64,000 nucleotides of DNA from NCBI RefSeq assembly GCF_021155765.1, contig NC_060110.1:2356001-2420000 (forward strand), in the 5' to 3' direction. This document shows positions 59,271-64,000 of this stretch, piece by piece (within the stretch, counting starts at the first letter, position 1; each line of letters begins with the position of its first letter). The notes beneath the pieces are model-generated. The model was not told where the DNA came from and did not search any database. It saw only the letters and a program-made list of their open reading frames with translations. Origin of the DNA: Diprion similis. Lineage: Eukaryota > Arthropoda > Insecta > Hymenoptera > Diprionidae. The translations under genes and the position numbers were made by a program.

Positions 59271-62200
59271 TTCTTAGAAACTGTCCTGTTACAGAAGTAC
59301 TCGGAGGACTACTCGTGATCGGCTATGTGACGATGTCTTCCGACTAACGAGCTGGGACGTCGCTGTTATATTAAAATTCTCCTGCGGCTGGACTTTGCTA
59401 GAGACCCTGGTGTCTATGCGTGCGTGTTTGTCGGTGGATGTGAAATCGGGGAGGGGGATTGAGAAGATGTTAAACTAGAATATACTTATCATACCACGAG
59501 ATGTCCGTACATGGAAATGTTTCGAATTTCATTCAAGAAGTCGTAGATGACCGCAATGTGGTTAATTCCGACTGAGTTCAATGGAAGAATCTCTTATTGA
59601 TTGGAAAAAATTGACATAAAGAACGTTTATGGGTCGACGAGTTTGAAGAAGTCAAATCAATCGTCGCATCTCTCGAATGCCAAAATTTTATTGTTTTCCG
59701 GTTTCGATAAATCAGGGCTCACTTTATTTACGAATGAATTCTATTCAGATCACCTAAGATGAATTTTGATTAACAACGAATCACGATGATGAATGATGAA
59801 AATGAAATGAAAAAGAGGTGCAAACTATATATTCAATCAAATAAAACTATAGCGATATCGTCAATTCAGATTACACTTGTCAACAGTGTATCGATAGTTG
59901 AACAGCCTTAATAAAAGTTGATATCAACATCCCTAGGGATGGGCGTAGTTTTTCGGAATTAGCTCTAGTTATCTATTTTATCAACATTTTTAAATATGAC
60001 TAAAAGCAATATTCAGATGAAGAATTCGTTTTTTCCACGTAAGGTTCGTGAAATAAATATTTCCTTCGAACCCTCATTTTGATAAGAATTTTCATGTTTG
60101 AAAATGTTGGATTTGGGAATATATTCATGACTATATGAAAAACTACCCCCCTTCCCCCTCTTAATATTCCAATGACGTAAAAACTAGCGCCAATCCACGA
60201 CGAAAAGAGGAGTTCCAGTCCCAATAACTCGTATTGCCACCTAAATCTTCATAATTGATTACCATTTCTTGAACAATATTTTTGTTATTAGGATTTTTCA
60301 CGTTCTAAAAATTGGAAAACAACAGCTTTCAAGCTATTCCAGGACTATTTTTCTAAGCTTGTCATGACGTTCTCAAAGTCTGCATCTTCATACGAATGAA
60401 GTGAACAAGAATTTACTAGATTACTCCTTTGAAACTGATGAAAATAAATATCATTTTGATAGAGTTATTTTGAGAAAAGTATCCCTTCATGTATACATAC
60501 ATGTATAAATAGCAAGAAGTCATTATGTGATACGTAAATCGCAGTTGATATTCTGAATAAGCGGACCGAAATAGATAAATATTATCATGTATCAGTATTT
60601 AGAATATGTATTCTTTGCAGACCTATGATATTAATATCGAGAGCTGAAGCTTGGACAGCATTTTTATGTCGTCATTTCTACTTTATTTTTTACTTCAATT
60701 TTGAAAAAAAAAAATACTAGATTTCTTGATACAGTCTGATGTGCGCATTTTGACTTTGTACGATGATTTTGATGCAAGGCCAGTCACCATTCCAATTTGT
60801 CTATGGATCACCTGAAACTGTTAGATTATCTTGTTGAAAGTACGGGCCTTAAGATATAGGAAAGGTCTAACAAAACTTTCAAATTGATTTCTTGAAAATA
60901 ACGGCTTTCGTGAGTAGCAAATTTTGTGATAACTCACGTTCATTCGTTGAGACAGCAACTGAACTGTGATTGCATGGCTTATAATGACCGTATCGGAGCT
61001 TCGGATGCGTGATTTCTAAAGGTAAAATTCTGTCCTTTCTAGTCAACCGAATGTCGTTGACGGAAAGAAATTACAAGTGTTAACAACGTAAAACGTAATT
61101 GAAACTGTAACTACGATTCGAAGATTCGGAATTTGCCTATCTATGAACATCTGTAACTATTGTGAAAAGTGATCTTTTTGAGTCGTGATTTGTACAGGCT
61201 GGAGGTGAACGTCGAATCATCGTGAATACCGTTCAGTTAAATTTTTTTAATGTGTAAATTATCAATCTTTTCCGGAAATCGATAATTTTTCGTGTAAAAC
61301 GAGTGTCATTGTCGTGACCTCTTCCATTCATGAATATATAAATGTATATATAACAATATTTGAACGTACGTTAGCAATCAGGAGAGAGAGAGAGAGATAA
61401 CGATCGTGCAGGTGTTCATCGCTGGCAGGGAGTCGACTGCACTAGATACTTTGTTGGAGTCTAATTTTTCTGTTTGCGAAAAGTAATGGGGAACTGGTTG
61501 CGAATATAATTTCGAAGTACTTTTTCCTAACTGTATCCAATTTGAACAAATGTTCGATGAAAGATCTATTTATAGAACAGCAAATGAGAATAATTTGTTG
61601 GAAGCAGTTAATTTATAATGTCCACGTGTAGCGTACGAAGATAAAATTTGCGTTTATTGAACATAGATTTAACATCTTTTACTACGAATTTATGTAACCC
61701 ATTTGTCATTCGTGAAGTTTACTATGAGTAGAGAACAATAATTCACATAAATCAATCCACTGTATTGAATATATCATGACATATTCGAAAATTTAGTATC
61801 AGATTCTTAATCGAGGAGCTGTAATAGCCCAAGGTCGCACATTTTATACATACTCGTGCACATATTCAACATCAAAAGAGTTTTATTCTCATGAACCAGT
61901 CTGCCATATTCGATCGGCTATATTGTATTTTCTGATTTGAAATTCTTCATCGGTGACCTCACAAACGCCCGTAAAGTTCAGTTTCTGCAACTCGACGTGA
62001 ATGTAACTTTCAGAAATCACTCGGGCATATTGGATCTGCCATTTTGTATTCTGCAAATTAGGTAACAAATTCTTAATCAGCGACGGCAAAAACCCACTTT
62101 CGTGGTTGAATTCCTACAACTCTTTCAATTATCCGATCATACAAATTATTTGATCATTAAGCAACGATGTTGCAATATTGAGGGCTTGGCGTCAAAAATT

Positions 62201-63040
62201 ATTCGTAACATCTCCCAAAAAGTTACAAGAAAATCTGTATACAAGCAAAGAGTTCTGTAATTTCATTTCACGGGCATCCCTTTTGCGCAACCACCTGTTG
62301 GAGAACTCTTCTATGTTATTTAAGGTCCTTAAATATCTTTTGGCCTGAAATGACTTGAAAGAGTAGATTTAATATTAAAAGATAACGGACGTTTTTCTGT
62401 AGAGCGTTCAATTCCCTACAAAAATACGCTACAGTCATATTAGTATACTGATACGTTCAAGAGTTGTAAAATTTCAAAGTTCAAAGACATTTTTTTTCAC
62501 GTCATTTGAATGGGAAATAGAAAATCGCAATGGGGCACCTCTAAATATTGATATTAAAAGCTGGAACTTGTACGGCAACTGTTTTTAGTCATTCGGAACA
62601 ATATTTTCAACCGTAATTAGAAGAAAAAAAATATGGTCGATATTTTTTATACAGTCTATTTTACATGTATTTCCATCACAGGTCTTTTAGATAAACCTCA
62701 TATCGAATCGATCAGTGCATCATCTAGTTTCAAGCGTTTTCTTAAAAATCACCGACGTTCAGAATCCATGCAGTGGATCAAGAGTTATAGTTGTGTAAAG
62801 TCGGCAGATCGAAGGAATGCTACTAACTGTTTCTTGATTAGTCCGGCGGGACGGTAGCAAGTTCAAATTGCATATTTTATCGGTTAATGTACATCATCCG
62901 CGTTTTACTCGATGTGACATTTATTTATTACAAATATCGATCAACGTTTCAGACTTGCCCCATTACTTGAACCCGAATTCCTCCACGCAAATTAAAATTT
63001 CGTCCGCATAACATGCAGCTACTGAAAATCGAACTATGGG
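59271..63040. other. Intergenic strip upstream of GMP reductase copy 2
   Basis: Near-identical to 44615-48650 except for small indels. It carries a short GA microsatellite at about 61382-61396 that the left unit lacks, and the inverted esterase exon 1 relic at 62270-62308. No coding gene. Confidence 0.5.
62270..62308 (+). pseudogene. Inverted relic of esterase exon 1, duplicated copy
   Basis: Same 39 bases as 47891-47929, encoding TGIPFAQPPVGEL, carried along by the tandem duplication. Confidence 0.65.
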
Positions 63041-63053
63041 TTTTGCTATTAAC

Positions 63054-63620
63054 CAGTGGTAGCAAACGATGTCGATAATTCTACCATCACGTCGATGATT
63101 TTCCAACCATTTCCGTCATTTTCACTTCCAGGGGGTCCAAATTCCGAAAATTGAGGTCGAAAGAGATATAAGATATGATCGCGATGCGCTACACCGCAAT
63201 GCTTTGCAGAGCCACCGGCAAATTTCTAACTGTAACTCAGGGTGCCTTCATATTCAAAATTATACATATATATTGTGGAGATTCGGCGACAGCAAAGTGT
63301 TGCTGAAATGCATTGAACGCGGGATAGACGACTGCAACATCGCCAGCAAGATGTGTCAGGTTACGTATCAGCTGAAGAAATATGTTGGTATGGATTATTT
63401 GTGTAGTAAGGTAAACATTTGACTTATAAACAATGTATTACCGTAACTAGAGCACTCATCACGTTTCTACTGGCAGTCAAGTTGTTCAAATAGTACCGTT
63501 TCAAATCAGCGGTCCAATCTTCTTTGTTTTTCACTTTATTCTCATATTGCGAAATTTTCAGTAAAATTGAGTCAATTGATTTAAAGACCTCTCTTGCTGT
63601 TTCTGTATTACTGCAGGTTC
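63054..63620 (-). pseudogene. Esterase fragment E2 (exons 5-6 in view, broken)
   Basis: Exon 5 is 63620-63460 and exon 6 is 63371-63054, each 14377 bp from its E1 partner. It has the same AT in place of the GT donor after exon 5, the same 2-bp shift after QY, the same TAG (63228-63226) and the same loss of exon 7. Exon 4 would lie just past the window end. Confidence 0.85.
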
Positions 63621-64000
63621 CTAGGCATAAGCGAAAAAACATAAAAGATCACGGATGTAAATTGTATAGAAAATGTATTAAAATACTTTATTGAGTGTAT
63701 GCTGCTAATGGATTGATGCACAACGTGGATATGTGATATGTGTACTAGGGTTGTTCAAATATCGTTATTCTCGGAATTTTTGTTCCCATTACACATCTCG
63801 AAGCATTCTCAAAAAAAAAAAATAACCTCAAAAATCCCAGAATCTTACCATTATTCCAAGTTCTGCCCAAGAGCCTTCGAATTTTCCCATTCCACAACAC
63901 AATATAGAATCTCCGACGCTTCCCGACTATTGTTTGTAACGTATTGATTTTTGCGTTGAAAAGATCTTAGACTTGGTAAATGTCCTACTTTCAGTTGAAG

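Larger units (their letters stand above)
51580..64000. repeat. 14-kb tandem duplication, right unit (partner 38060-50560)
   Basis: Same contents as the left unit and cut by the window edge inside the esterase fragment. It has about 870 bp at 51690-52560 and about 500 bp at 58206-58700 with no counterpart in the left unit, and lacks the R1 insertion and the TGTAATC expansion. Confidence 0.85.

Noticed and set aside
1..64000. tRNA, rRNA, CRISPR arrays and bacterial-style operons
   Set aside because: No tRNA T-loop with a cloverleaf, no regular spacer-repeat array and no polycistronic gene runs were found; the gene structure is eukaryotic.

Overview
This window looks like eukaryotic nuclear DNA from an insect, plausibly a hymenopteran (inference). 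It is AT-rich, its genes are split by introns with normal GT..AG sites, no operons or Shine-Dalgarno sites are visible, and the space between exons is packed with degenerate repeats. Every host gene I can support lies on the minus strand. Most open frames on the plus strand are shadows or repeats.

Left part (1-33.8 kb, minus strand): a tandem array of secreted type-B carboxylesterase genes. Gene C (22956 to 11868) is complete: seven exons, 584 residues and an intact Ser-Glu-His triad. Gene A (4461 to 1741) shows only exons 1-2 and must continue left of the window. Copy B (10863 to about 9122) is a relic of exons 1-2 with a 1-bp frameshift. Copy D (33776 to 32749) keeps only exon 1 and the last exon, yet these two could still splice in frame. 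A, B and C share intron and upstream sequence, so they arose by tandem duplication.

Right part (38-64 kb): a tandem duplication with a period of about 14.4 kb. Each unit holds a complete six-exon GMP reductase gene (44614 to 38557 and 59270 to 53045, 350 residues each) and a dead esterase fragment (50560 to 48677; 63620 to 63054, cut by the window edge). The dead fragments share the same frameshift, stop and mutated splice donor, so they were broken before the duplication. The GMP reductase copies differ mostly in exon 3, and one has lost Asp129. The strip 29.8-32.75 kb is an older, diverged copy of the 45.2-48.65 kb esterase flank.

Mobile DNA: a 2.2-kb foldback element with terminal inverted repeats and a 3-bp target duplication sits in intron 1 of gene C (20237-22450). 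Other foldback repeats lie at 7.4-8.3, 25.7-26.6 and 34.65-35.6 kb. A dispersed hairpin-bearing repeat has three copies, and a decayed transposon-type reading frame lies on the plus strand at 24.5-25.66 kb. I found no tRNA, rRNA or CRISPR array.

The two functional themes are extracellular ester hydrolysis (esterases) and purine salvage (GMP reductase, GMP to IMP). I see no reason to think they work together; they are neighbours caught up in the same duplications.
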